A DNA stretch of 64,000 bases from Variovorax gracilis (GTDB taxonomy: Bacteria > Pseudomonadota > Gammaproteobacteria > Burkholderiales > Burkholderiaceae_C), in NCBI RefSeq assembly GCF_030317115.1, contig NZ_JASZYF010000002.1, positions 62,001-126,000 on the forward strand. The letters run 5' to 3'. The notes beneath the pieces were generated by a model, which was given only the letters and a program-made list of their open reading frames with translations, made no database searches and had not been told where the DNA came from. This document shows positions 37,732-45,961 of the stretch, in pieces. Every line of letters starts with the position of its first letter. The stretch's first letter is position 1. A program made the position numbers and the translations under genes.

Positions 37732-38256
37732 ATGTTCTACGGCTTGACACCTCTTGGCATCGTCCACACCGTCATCAGCCTGGTGGCGGTGGTGGCCGGG
37801 CTCGTCGCACTCGTTCGCTACAAGGAGATTGCCCTCGCCACGCGCGCCGGACGGGTCTATGTGATCGCCACCGTGCTCACCTGCCTGACGGGCTTCGGCA
37901 TCTTCCAGCACGGGGGCTTCGGCGCGCCGCACGCGCTGGGCATCGTGACTCTCGTGGTGCTGGGCACGGCGACGGTGGCGGAGCGATCGCAGGCCTTCGG
38001 CAAACTGTCAGCCTATGTGGCAGTGGTCTGCTACTCGCTGACCTTCTTCTTCCACATGATCCCCGGGGTGACCGAGACGGCCACCCGTCTGCCACTGGGA
38101 GCGCCGCTGGTGGCGGATCGCGATGCGTCGCCAGGGTTGCAGGGAACGATCGGCGCGCTGTTCATCGTGTTCCTGATCGGCGCGGCGCTGCAGGTGCTGC
38201 GCTTGCGCGCCTCGCGCCAGCGCGACGCGCTGGACGGTCTTCGGACGATGGGCTGA
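37732..38256 (+). CDS. multi-pass membrane protein of unknown function
   Basis: A 174-residue protein with four or five hydrophobic helices (residues about 8-28, 42-60, 65-83, 92-112 and 138-158), a histidine in FFFHMIPGVTET and an FQHGGFGAPH loop between helices. It resembles small DUF2306-like membrane proteins in layout, but I cannot assign the family firmly. AAGGAG precedes the ATG. The 271 bases before it, back to the LuxR gene, hold nothing I can name. Confidence 0.7.
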   Translation: MFYGLTPLGIVHTVISLVAVVAGLVALVRYKEIALATRAGRVYVIATVLTCLTGFGIFQHGGFGAPHALGIVTLVVLGTATVAERSQAFGKLSAYVAVVCYSLTFFFHMIPGVTETATRLPLGAPLVADRDASPGLQGTIGALFIVFLIGAALQVLRLRASRQRDALDGLRTMG

Positions 38257-38264
38257 TCGCCGGC

Positions 38265-38456
38265 TCAGCGCCCGGTCAAGTATTTGAGGGCCGCGACCAG
38301 CGCAACGCCAATCAGGAAAAGAACCGCGAGCCGGCCCCAGCGCACGCCAGGCTGGCCCGCCAGGTCGGCGAGATCCGTCCGATGCAGCCCCGAAAACGAA
38401 GTGGTGTCAGGCTTGTCTCGCGCCCAGTCATGGAAGTTATCTCTGTCGGTATTCAT
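38265..38456 (-). CDS. small single-helix membrane protein
   Basis: A 63-residue protein: a charged N-terminal part with Asp/Arg/His (MNTDRDNFHDWARDKPD) and one C-terminal transmembrane helix (RLAVLFLIGVALVAALKYL). It is convergent with the membrane gene above, 8 bases apart. An upstream ATG at 38465 is possible; longer versions run into an AT-rich stretch that looks like promoter DNA. Function unknown. Confidence 0.55.
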   Translation of the reverse strand: MNTDRDNFHDWARDKPDTTSFSGLHRTDLADLAGQPGVRWGRLAVLFLIGVALVAALKYLTGR

Positions 38457-38615
38457 GTAGTACATTTTAACTACAGTTACACCGATTTTCACCAAACTCG
38501 TCGCCACAGACAACCACACAAGCGACGCAACACTACACAAGATTTCGCTTCCCCATTACCTGAGGTTCACATGGCGCAAGCAGCATGGAGGCTCCTTACA
38601 AACAGGAGACCCGCC

Positions 38616-38960
38616 ATGAAAAAGATCGCCTTTGCCCTTGGAACCGTCGCACTTCTTTCGCTCGCAACGCTCAGCGCGCCGGCACTGGCACAGCCCTATT
38701 CGAACCGGGTGATCGTCGTCCCGGCCCCGCCTCCGCCGCCGGCACGCGGCTATGTCGTGACGCCAGGCTACGGCTATGTTCAACCGGGCTACGCGCATCG
38801 TCGGCAGGGCTATTACCAAGGCCGCGACGGCCGATGGGACCGCCGCGGCTACGGTGATCGCGACCGCGATGGCGTCCCCAATCGCTACGACCGCGACCGC
38901 GATGGCGACGGGGTGCCCAACCGCTACGACTACCGTCCGGACAATCCTTACCGCTACTGA
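38616..38960 (+). CDS. small secreted Pro/Gly/Tyr-rich protein with DxDxDG repeats
   Basis: A 114-residue protein. Signal peptide residues 1-25 (MKKIAFALGTVALLSLATLS, ending APALA-Q). Then a poly-proline stretch, a Gly/Tyr-rich region and two tandem Asp-rich repeats, DRDRDGVPNRYDRDRDGDG, at about residues 84-102, which resemble the Ca2+-binding loops of thrombospondin type 3 or dockerin-like repeats. Calcium binding is inferred. An AGGAGA ribosome-binding site precedes the ATG, and an AT-rich upstream region (38440-38580) may hold promoters for this and the divergent small gene. Confidence 0.72.
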   Translation: MKKIAFALGTVALLSLATLSAPALAQPYSNRVIVVPAPPPPPARGYVVTPGYGYVQPGYAHRRQGYYQGRDGRWDRRGYGDRDRDGVPNRYDRDRDGDGVPNRYDYRPDNPYRY

Positions 38961-38983
38961 ACTCAGGCGTCGGACGTGACGGC

Positions 38984-39055
38984 GACAGCGTCCACAGCGC
39001 ATGTGGACGCTGTCCAGTCTCTCTGCTATGGTTTGTGGATGCTGTACACAAACCA
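38984..39055 (+). promoter_or_regulatory. array of inverted and direct repeats over the SDR-gene promoter
   Basis: Two inverted repeats occur back to back: GACAGCGTCCAC (38984-38995) / GTGGACGCTGTC (39003-39014), and TGGTTTGTG (39029-39037) / CACAAACCA (39047-39055). The element GTGGA[C/T]GCTGT is present three times: inverted at 38985-38995, direct at 39003-39013 and direct at 39035-39045, the last two 32 bases apart (three helical turns). A promoter-like TGGACG (39004-39009), 17 bases, TATGGT (39027-39032) runs through it. The second palindrome abuts the ribosome-binding site. This looks like an operator for an unknown regulator of the downstream gene. Confidence 0.6.
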
Positions 39056-39065
39056 GGAGAGGCCG

Positions 39066-39863
39066 ATGCTCCTCGAGGACAAGTGCGCCGTGATCTACGG
39101 CGGCGGCGGTGCGATCGGCGGCGCGGTGGCCCGCGCCTTCGCCCGGGAAGGCGCCAAGGTATTTCTCGCCGGTCGCACGCCATCCAGGCTGGACGCGGTC
39201 GCCTCCGACATTGCTGCAGCCGGAGGGCTGGCCGACGTCACGGCGCTCGACGGCCTCGACGCTCCCGGCGTGCAACGCCATGCCGATCGCGTGGCGCGGC
39301 AGGCGGGCGGCATCGACATCGCACTGAACGCCATCGGCGTCGCCCACGTCCAGGGCACGCCCTTTGCAGACCTGTCGCTTGAAGATTACGAACTCCCCAT
39401 CGCGACCTACACGCGCACCAACTTCATTACCGCCAAGGCCGTCGCACGGCACATGGCGAAGAAGGGATCGGGCGTGATCCTCACGCTGTCGACGCCCGGC
39501 GCACGCCTCCCCGGCCCCGGCTATCTGGGCAATTGCGTCGCGAGCGCGGCGATCGAAGCCATGTCGCGCCACTTGGCCGGCGAACTCGGTGCGCAGGGCA
39601 TCCGCGTGGTCTGCATCCGGCCACACGCCATCCCTGAAGCCGCAGCGGCGGGTTCGCACACGCGAACGGTCTTCCAGCCCATGGCAGACCGCGCCGGCGT
39701 GACCATCGAACAGATGCTGGCGGGCGCCGCCGGCGACACGCTGCTGAAGCGGCTCCCGACGCTCGACGAAGTCGCCAACACGGCCGTCTTCCTGGCTTCC
39801 GGCTACGCGGGCGCCATCACGGGCACGGTCGCCAACCTGAGCTGCGGCTTTCTGGTGGACTGA
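39066..39863 (+). CDS. short-chain dehydrogenase/reductase family protein with altered active site
   Basis: A 265-residue Rossmann protein. Cofactor site IYGGGGAIGGAVARAFAREGAKV (core GGGGAIGGAVARAF, residues 12-25), ALNAIGVAH and a catalytic-type serine S142 (LTLSTPG). The standard Y-x3-K is missing: the aligned positions are N156 and S160. Y153 is spaced from S160 as in the Y-x6-K of enoyl-ACP reductases, but the lysine is serine. So the protein either uses other chemistry or has lost dehydrogenase activity. The start at 39066 follows an AGGAGAGG site; the upstream extension would cover the operator repeats. Confidence 0.8.
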   Translation: MLLEDKCAVIYGGGGAIGGAVARAFAREGAKVFLAGRTPSRLDAVASDIAAAGGLADVTALDGLDAPGVQRHADRVARQAGGIDIALNAIGVAHVQGTPFADLSLEDYELPIATYTRTNFITAKAVARHMAKKGSGVILTLSTPGARLPGPGYLGNCVASAAIEAMSRHLAGELGAQGIRVVCIRPHAIPEAAAAGSHTRTVFQPMADRAGVTIEQMLAGAAGDTLLKRLPTLDEVANTAVFLASGYAGAITGTVANLSCGFLVD

Positions 39864-39953
39864 TGGCGCCTCACTGGCTCGCCCTCATGAATCCGGCGGA
39901 AACGTAGGCGTTGGCCTACAGAAATTCCGGGCCTGGGCGCCCACCATCAAGAC

Positions 39954-40178
39954 ATGAAAAATCCGATCAAACTCGTCATCGACGAGCCGGCGCCCGGCTC
40001 TTTCATCTGGACGCTGCTCGAAACCGACGCCGGCGGCGTACCTCGAAAGGTCGTGAGAGCGGCCGAGTATGGAGCAGACACCTACGAGGCCGCGCTGGCG
40101 GCCGGCACACGGATGATGGACGCCGAAATCCGCAAGAACATCGGCGCCCCGTCCGAGCGGGACAGCGTGTCAGGCTAG
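39954..40178 (+). CDS. small hypothetical protein
   Basis: A 74-residue protein, MKNPIKLVIDEPAPGSFIWT at the start, then EYGADTYEAALAAGTRMMDAEI. It looks like a small single-domain cytosolic protein of beta-hairpin plus helix. The ribosome-binding site is weak. Its stop overlaps the convergent reductase gene by 4 bases. A short inverted repeat (GTAGGC-GTTG-GCCTAC) precedes it near 39905. Unknown function. Confidence 0.55.
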   Translation: MKNPIKLVIDEPAPGSFIWTLLETDAGGVPRKVVRAAEYGADTYEAALAAGTRMMDAEIRKNIGAPSERDSVSG

Positions 40179-41398
40179 GCCAGGTGCGTCTTCAGCGGCA
40201 CGGCCGGATCGGCCGCGACCGCGGGGTCCGGGCTGCGACCCGCTTCCAGCAACTTGCGGCTCATCATGTGGTCGACCGGCGCGTTCACGGATTCGACACA
40301 GCGAAGCTGTCCGTCGACGTAGTGCAGCAGCGAGAACGATGCGGCATTGGCGCCGGGGCGGCGGACCGTGACCGCGCCCGCCGTGCCTTCGGCCGGCACC
40401 AGCCCGGCCATCTGGAGCCGTAGCCCGCCCTGATCCGACCAGAACCACGGCACCGCGTCATGCGGCCGCGGCGCACCGGTGAGCGTTGCCACTGCGGTGC
40501 GCGCCTGGTCGTTCGCGTTCTGCACCGATTCGAGCCGCAGCGGCTGGCCCGCGCGCCGATCCGGAAAGCGCGTGCAGTCGCCGACCGCCAGCACGGCCTC
40601 GTCGCTGGTCTGCATGTAGGCGTCGACCACGATGCCATCCACGCACTCCAGTCCGGCCGCTTGTGCCAGCGCCGTTTCGGGCACCGCGCCAATGCCGAGC
40701 AGCAGCAGGTCGATGGGTAGCGATTGGCCGTCCACCTCGATTGCCGCGAGCCGCGTGCCGTCGATCTGCATGGCCCCGGTCTGCACGCCGACGCGCACAT
40801 CCATTCCCGCTGCCTGGTGCGTCGCGAGCACGTGGGCAGACAACTCGGGCGATACGGCGCGGCTCAGCAGGCGAGGCGCGCTTTCCAGCACGAGAACCTG
40901 CTTGCCGAGCGCCAGCGCCGTCGCTGCCACTTCGAGCCCGATGAAACCGCCGCCCAGCACCGTGACGTGCTGCGCCGCCATGAGCTGTGCACGCAGCCGC
41001 GTCGCTTCGTCGACAGCGCGCACCAGGGCGACGTTGTCCAGCCCCGCCAGCGCGGCCAGCTGGCGTGCCCGCGTGCCGGTCGCGAGCACCAGCCGCTCCC
41101 AGCCGAGCACCTTGCCCGAGCGCAGCGTGACGGTGCGGGCCGCCCGATCGATGGACACAGCGGGGTCGCCCATGTGCATGGTGATGCCAGATTCGCCGTA
41201 CCACGTCTCGGCCTTGTGCGACTGCGGCGTCTCGTCCGGGCTCTTCAGGAAAGTCTTGGAGAGCGGCGGCCGGTGATAGGGAATGGCGGTCTCTTCGCAG
41301 ACCAGGTGCACGCGCGCGCCCTGCCCCGCTTCCACGAGGCCGGCGCACAGTTGCGCGGCCGCATGGCCGCCACCGATGATGACGATGTTCGAGTTCAT
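40175..41398 (-). CDS. FAD-dependent ferredoxin/rubredoxin-type NAD(P)H reductase
   Basis: A 407-residue flavoprotein resembling reductase components of dioxygenases and P450 systems. FAD site NIVIIGGGHAAAQLCAGL; IPYHRPPLSKTFLKSP; NAD site HVTVLGGGFIGLEVAATA; FAD site AVLAVGDCTRF. It transfers electrons from NAD(P)H to a ferredoxin; no ferredoxin gene is adjacent. The frame begins at 41428, but MNSNIVIIGGG at 41398 fits the family. It is divergent from the monooxygenase operon, with 109 bases between. Confidence 0.88.
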   Translation of the reverse strand: MNSNIVIIGGGHAAAQLCAGLVEAGQGARVHLVCEETAIPYHRPPLSKTFLKSPDETPQSHKAETWYGESGITMHMGDPAVSIDRAARTVTLRSGKVLGWERLVLATGTRARQLAALAGLDNVALVRAVDEATRLRAQLMAAQHVTVLGGGFIGLEVAATALALGKQVLVLESAPRLLSRAVSPELSAHVLATHQAAGMDVRVGVQTGAMQIDGTRLAAIEVDGQSLPIDLLLLGIGAVPETALAQAAGLECVDGIVVDAYMQTSDEAVLAVGDCTRFPDRRAGQPLRLESVQNANDQARTAVATLTGAPRPHDAVPWFWSDQGGLRLQMAGLVPAEGTAGAVTVRRPGANAASFSLLHYVDGQLRCVESVNAPVDHMMSRKLLEAGRSPDPAVAADPAVPLKTHLA

Positions 41399-41420
41399 GA
41401 AAGTATTCCGTGAGTCGGTG

Positions 41421-41441
41421 ATCCCCACAATGTCGGGATCG
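41421..41441. promoter_or_regulatory. inverted repeat in the divergent reductase/monooxygenase region
   Basis: GATCCC (41421-41426) and GGGATC (41436-41441) form a 6-base inverted repeat with a 9-base spacer between two divergent genes, a possible operator. Weak evidence. Confidence 0.25.
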
Positions 41442-41507
41442 AGCCCGCCACTGTAGCCTCAGGGAACGCGGCGACGGCGCCCAGGGACAAACCAGAGAGA
41501 CAAGCAG

Positions 41508-42647
41508 ATGAAGATTCGCATCATTGGCGGCGGCCCCGCCGGCCTTTTCTACGCCTACCTGATGAAGCGCGACGACCCGTCGCACGACATCCGCGTCTAC
41601 GAGCGTGACCCGGAAAGCGCGACCTACGGCTGGGGCGTGGTCTTCTCCGACGTCGCGCTCGCCTTCGTGCGCGACCTGGCGCCGGAGCTGTACGAGTCGA
41701 TGACGCACAACCAGGAGGTGTTCGACGAGATGGCCGTCGTGCACCAGGGCGTGCACGTCACGCTCGCGCACAACACTTTTCACCGCATGGCCCGCATCGA
41801 CCTGCTCAAGGCGCTGCATGCGCATTGCCGCAAGGTGGGCGTGGCCATCGAGTTCGAACAGCGCTTCGATGACGTCACGGCCTTCGCCGATGCGGACCTG
41901 GTCGTGGCCGCCGACGGCGCCAACAGCACGATCCGCACACGCTACAAGGAACACTTCGGGCCGACGCTCGACGAGCGGCCGAACCTGCTGGCCTGGTACG
42001 GCACCACGCAGCTCTTCGATCCGCTCTCGCTCATCTTCCGCCAGAACCCCGATGGACTGGCGATCGCCCATACCTACCGCTACAGCCGCACGCACAGCAC
42101 GTTCCTGGTCGAGGTCGATCCCGAGACCTTTCGCCGATCGGGCCTGGACCGGATGAGCGAAGCACAGAGCCTCGAATGGTGCGAGAACGTGTTTTCCGAC
42201 GACCTGCAGGGCCACAAGCTGCTGTCCAACAAGTCGAACTGGTTCCGCTACACCATCGTCAAGAACCGCAATTGGCACTACAGGAACATCGTGCTGATCG
42301 GCGATGCGTTGCGCACCGGACACCCCTCGGTCGGATCGGGCACACGGCTCGCGATGCAGGACTCGATCGCGCTCTTCGATGCCTACAAGGCCTGCGGCGC
42401 GGATGTGCCGAAGATGCTCGAAGAGTTCGTGCGCATCCGCCAGCCCGGCTCCGATTCGCTGCAGAAGGCCGCGATCAGGAGCACCGAGTGGTACGAGGAC
42501 CTCGGGCCGAAGCTGCCGCTCGACCCGATCTCCTTCGCCTACGACTACGTGACGCGCAGCGGCCGCGTCGATCACGCAGATGTGCGCAAGCGCGACCCGG
42601 AGCTCGCGGCCGCCTACGAGAAGCTGCATCCCGAACTCGCGTTCTGA
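41508..42647 (+). CDS. FAD-dependent monooxygenase, salicylyl-CoA 5-hydroxylase-like
   Basis: A 379-residue group A flavoprotein hydroxylase: FAD-binding RIIGGGPAGLFYAYLMKRDDPS (core GGGPAGLFYAYL), YGWGVVFSDVAL, NAD-type DADLVVAADGANSTIR and FAD pyrophosphate site LIGDALRTGHPSVGSGTRLAMQD. This set is typical of the N-terminal half of salicylyl-CoA 5-hydroxylases (SdgC-like). The common Burkholderiales version is fused to an oxidoreductase; this one stands alone. It is followed 17 bases later by an aryl-acid ligase, which supports an acyl-CoA substrate such as salicylyl- or 2-aminobenzoyl-CoA. Substrate is inferred. Confidence 0.82.
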   Translation: MKIRIIGGGPAGLFYAYLMKRDDPSHDIRVYERDPESATYGWGVVFSDVALAFVRDLAPELYESMTHNQEVFDEMAVVHQGVHVTLAHNTFHRMARIDLLKALHAHCRKVGVAIEFEQRFDDVTAFADADLVVAADGANSTIRTRYKEHFGPTLDERPNLLAWYGTTQLFDPLSLIFRQNPDGLAIAHTYRYSRTHSTFLVEVDPETFRRSGLDRMSEAQSLEWCENVFSDDLQGHKLLSNKSNWFRYTIVKNRNWHYRNIVLIGDALRTGHPSVGSGTRLAMQDSIALFDAYKACGADVPKMLEEFVRIRQPGSDSLQKAAIRSTEWYEDLGPKLPLDPISFAYDYVTRSGRVDHADVRKRDPELAAAYEKLHPELAF

Positions 42648-42664
42648 CCCGGAAGGAATCCACC

Positions 42665-44293
42665 ATGCTCGAAGGCTGTGTTCCCTGGCCCGCTGAAGCC
42701 GCCGAAAAATTCCGCCAGCTCGGCCTGTGGGAGGATCTCACGGTGGCCGAGATGGTCGAGCGCACGATGCGCGCCGCACCGGACAAGACCGCCGTGGTCT
42801 TCAACGACCGGCGCATCAGCTATGAAGAACTGGTGCGCAGTTCCAGGCAGCTCGCAGGGGCCCTGCTCGATCTGGGCCTGAAGCCGCGAGATCGGGTGGT
42901 GGTGCAGTTGCCCAACGCGCCGGAGTTCATCGTTGCATACCTCGCTCTCAACTGGATGGGCGCGATCCCGGTGATGGCGCTGCGCGCGCATCGGCATGCG
43001 GAGGTCCGCCATTTCATCCGCGCCTCCGGCGCCGCCGCCTACCTCGTGCCCGACGTCGTCGGCAGCTTCGACTACCGGCCGATGGCGGCGGAGATGGCCG
43101 CGGAGTTTCCCTTCCTGCGACACGTGATCGTCGCGGGCGAGCCGGCGCCCGGGCAGCGTGCGCTGGATCCGTTGATCGACGCCGGCGCGGTGTTGGATGA
43201 CGCATCCAACGCGCGACTGCTTGCCGCGCGCCCCTCGCCCGACGAGGTCTCGACCATGCTGCTCTCCGGCGGCACGACTTCGGTGTCGAAGCTGATTCCG
43301 CGCACGCACAACGACTACGTGCTCAATGCCCGCCTCTGCGCGGAGGCGGCCGGCTTCGACCGCGGCACGGTCTTCATGGCGATCCTGCCCCTGGGCCACA
43401 ACTACAACCTCGCATCGCCGGGCCTGCTGGGCACGTTCTACGCGGGCGGCACGGTGGTGATTGCGGCGGGCACCGACATCGAGGCGACTTTTGCATCTGT
43501 CGAGCGCGAGCGTGTGTCGGCCATCGCGAGCGTGGTCCCGCTCATATCCAACTGGCTCAACAGCGACGTCCCGAAGCGCTTCGATCTCTCGTCGCTCAAG
43601 GTCGTGCAGAACGGCGGTGCGCGCCTGGCGCCGGAGTTGCGCATGCGCATGCGCGATCAGTTCGGCTGCACGCCGCAGGAAATCTATGGCACGGCCGAAG
43701 GCCTGATCAACATGACTCGGCTCGACGACCCGGACGAGCTGCTGCTCGAAAGCTCCGGTGCGCCCGTGAGCGAATTCGACGAGATCAAGGTGCTGGACGA
43801 CAACGACCGCGAAGTGCCCGATGGCGAGGCCGGCGAACTCGTGGTGCGCGGACCCTACACCATCCACGGCTACTTCAACGCGCCTGAAAAGAACGCCGAG
43901 GCCTTCACGGCAGATGGCTTCTACCGCATGGGCGACATCGTGCGCAAGCGCGGACGCTACGTGTTCACCGAAGGCCGCCGCAAGGACCTGATCAACCGCG
44001 GTGGCGAGAAGATCAGCTGCGACGAGATCGAGAACCTCATCTTCGGGCTGCCGCAGGTGAAGGTGGTGGCGCTGGTCGGGCTGCCCGATCCGGTCTTCGG
44101 CGAGAAGGCCTGCGCCTGCGTGATCCTGCAGCCGGGCACGACACTCGGCTTCGACGAACTGATCGCCTACCTGCGCCAGCAGAAGATCGCATCCTTCAAG
44201 CTGCCCGAGCGGCTGGAGATCATGGAGGAGTTTCCGGTGAGTCCCGTCGGCAAGATCCTCAAGCGCGAACTGCGCGAACGCTTGACCGCTTAG
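42665..44293 (+). CDS. aryl-acid adenylating / CoA ligase (EntE/DhbE-like)
   Basis: A 542-residue ANL-superfamily enzyme. The P-loop LLSGGTTSVSKLIPRTHNDY, LPLGHNYNLASPG (the Asn that contacts the 2-hydroxyl of salicylate/DHB in EntE-type enzymes), VVPLISNWL, YGTAEGLINMT, hinge KDLINRGGEKI and the C-terminal SPVGKILKRELR lysine are all there. It activates a 2-hydroxybenzoate-like acid to the AMP ester, and probably transfers it to CoA (SdgA-like). No siderophore NRPS is nearby, and the neighbouring hydroxylase favours a catabolic role. The start at 42665 follows GGAAGGAATCC. Confidence 0.85.
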   Translation: MLEGCVPWPAEAAEKFRQLGLWEDLTVAEMVERTMRAAPDKTAVVFNDRRISYEELVRSSRQLAGALLDLGLKPRDRVVVQLPNAPEFIVAYLALNWMGAIPVMALRAHRHAEVRHFIRASGAAAYLVPDVVGSFDYRPMAAEMAAEFPFLRHVIVAGEPAPGQRALDPLIDAGAVLDDASNARLLAARPSPDEVSTMLLSGGTTSVSKLIPRTHNDYVLNARLCAEAAGFDRGTVFMAILPLGHNYNLASPGLLGTFYAGGTVVIAAGTDIEATFASVERERVSAIASVVPLISNWLNSDVPKRFDLSSLKVVQNGGARLAPELRMRMRDQFGCTPQEIYGTAEGLINMTRLDDPDELLLESSGAPVSEFDEIKVLDDNDREVPDGEAGELVVRGPYTIHGYFNAPEKNAEAFTADGFYRMGDIVRKRGRYVFTEGRRKDLINRGGEKISCDEIENLIFGLPQVKVVALVGLPDPVFGEKACACVILQPGTTLGFDELIAYLRQQKIASFKLPERLEIMEEFPVSPVGKILKRELRERLTA

Positions 44294-44302
44294 AGTGCAC
44301 GA

Positions 44303-44995
44303 ATGATCGTCCTCTACCACTGCGTCAGTGCTCGCTCGTTCCGTCCGCTCTGGACGCTGGAGGAACTTGGCGCACCGTACGAGCTGCGCATGCTGCACTT
44401 CCCGCCCCGCGCGTTGCAGCGCTCGTACCTCGAAATCAATCCGCTGGGGACGGTGCCCTACCTCATTGACGGCGACACGCGCATGACCGAGTCGTCCGCC
44501 GCGTGCCAGTACCTCGCGCAACGCTGCGATCCGGACAACGCGCGAGGGCTCGCCGTTCGCCCGGACGAACCCGGCTACGGCGCATGGCTGAACTGGCTGC
44601 ATCACGGCGAAGCCACCCTGACCTTTCCACAGACCATCGTGCTGCGCTACGGCCACTTCGAGCCGGACGAGCGCAAGCTGCCGCAGGCCGCGGAGGACTA
44701 CGCCAAGTGGTTCATCGCGCGCCTTCGCGGCATCGACGCCGTGCTGGCGAAGCACGAGTTCCTCTGCGCCGACCGCTTCACGGCCGCAGACATCTCGGTC
44801 GGCTATGCCCTGATGCTGGCCGGCGAGATCGGCCTCCTGCCACGCGTTCCTCCTGCGGTCGCGGCCTACTGGGAACGACTGCAACGGCGCGAGGGCTACC
44901 AGCGCGCGCTGGCCGCGCAGCACGATGCGGCGCTGGCGCAGGGCGTGTCGACCCTGACTTCGCCCATTCACCCGCCTTCCACGCCCAGCCCCTGA
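44303..44995 (+). CDS. glutathione S-transferase family protein
   Basis: A 230-residue GST: thioredoxin-like N-terminal domain (MIVLYHCVSARSFRPLWTLEELG, core SARSFRPLWTLEELG; INPLGTVPYLIDGDTRMTESSA with the cis-Pro VPYL and the glutathione-contacting ES) and a helical C-terminal domain. It follows the ligase by 9 bases, so it probably belongs to the same operon. Maleylpyruvate isomerase in a gentisate route would fit, but no gentisate dioxygenase is in the window, so this is inference. Confidence 0.85.
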   Translation: MIVLYHCVSARSFRPLWTLEELGAPYELRMLHFPPRALQRSYLEINPLGTVPYLIDGDTRMTESSAACQYLAQRCDPDNARGLAVRPDEPGYGAWLNWLHHGEATLTFPQTIVLRYGHFEPDERKLPQAAEDYAKWFIARLRGIDAVLAKHEFLCADRFTAADISVGYALMLAGEIGLLPRVPPAVAAYWERLQRREGYQRALAAQHDAALAQGVSTLTSPIHPPSTPSP

Positions 44996-45057
44996 GGCGC
45001 TGGCCGCGAAGCACCCGCCATTGACTGAACCGCCCTCGCGCCTGCATAACCGCGGGA

Positions 45058-45933
45058 ATGGATTTCCACCACCCGCTCTTCCAGAGCCTGGCACTGCCGC
45101 TGGTTCTTTCATTCGCGGCAACCGGCTTGCTGCGGGGCGGACTGGGGCCGGTCCACGGGCGGCGCTGGGCTTCGGCCGGCGCCGGGGTCGCCATCGTCGT
45201 GGCGTCGGTATGGGTCCTGGGTTGGGACATGTGGCCCCGCACGCTGACGGAGGAACTGCCCTGGATCTACATGGCCGCCGCCTTGCTGGGCCTTGGGCTG
45301 GAAGCCATGCGGGCCGCCACGCGCACCACCTGGCTCGCGACCTGCGTCCTCTGGACGCTCGTGCTCGCGGGATTGAGCGACCAGCCGCTCGCGCTGCAGG
45401 CCGTGACCTGGCTGGTCGGCGTTGCGGTGATCGCAGCAGTGCTGGGTCAACCCGCGGAGAGTGCCCACGCGGCAGCGAGCCTCGTGGTCGCCGGCCTCGG
45501 ACTGGCGGCAGTCGCCCTGATCAACGGCTCAGCGCTTCTGTTCGAGCTGAGCCTGTCGATCGCCGCCGCCGTCGCGGGCTGTGCGCTATGGCTTTGGCCC
45601 AAGGCCCGCATCTCGTTCGGCGCCTGCGGAGCAGTGGTGTCGGTGATCGCCTGGCTGACCGTGGCGGAAGGCATTGCATTGCTGTCGCCGGTGCGGCCTG
45701 TGGTGCTCTTGGTATTGGCCTGTGCATTCATCGCCGGGCCGATCGTGCATCTGGCGGGCCGATGGCTCCGCCGCGCACCGCCGGCTGTATCGAGACGCAC
45801 CTGGGCCGGTGCGCTGGTCGTGGCGGTGCTGGCCGCAATCTGGGTGACGGGCGCCGTGGCGCTCGCGCTGCACGACGATGCCAAGGCTCCGGCCGGCGGC
45901 CTCGACGACCCCTACTACACGCCTCGATGGTAG
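45058..45933 (+). CDS. multi-pass membrane protein of unknown function
   Basis: A 291-residue protein of about eight or nine hydrophobic helices, very rich in Ala, Leu and Val, with few charged residues and a short cytoplasmic end (DDPYYTPRW). I do not recognise its family. It lies between the GST gene and the RibD-like gene, co-directional with both, so it may belong with either. A GC-rich coding pattern and the absence of stops support it as a gene. Confidence 0.65.
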   Translation: MDFHHPLFQSLALPLVLSFAATGLLRGGLGPVHGRRWASAGAGVAIVVASVWVLGWDMWPRTLTEELPWIYMAAALLGLGLEAMRAATRTTWLATCVLWTLVLAGLSDQPLALQAVTWLVGVAVIAAVLGQPAESAHAAASLVVAGLGLAAVALINGSALLFELSLSIAAAVAGCALWLWPKARISFGACGAVVSVIAWLTVAEGIALLSPVRPVVLLVLACAFIAGPIVHLAGRWLRRAPPAVSRRTWAGALVVAVLAAIWVTGAVALALHDDAKAPAGGLDDPYYTPRW

Positions 45934-45961
45934 AACGGGCGAAACACGCGGATCGACTTCC

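Noticed and set aside
42614..45121. 835-codon minus-strand frame over the ligase and GST genes
   Set aside because: Antisense to two convincing enzymes; its composition is typical of shadow frames.
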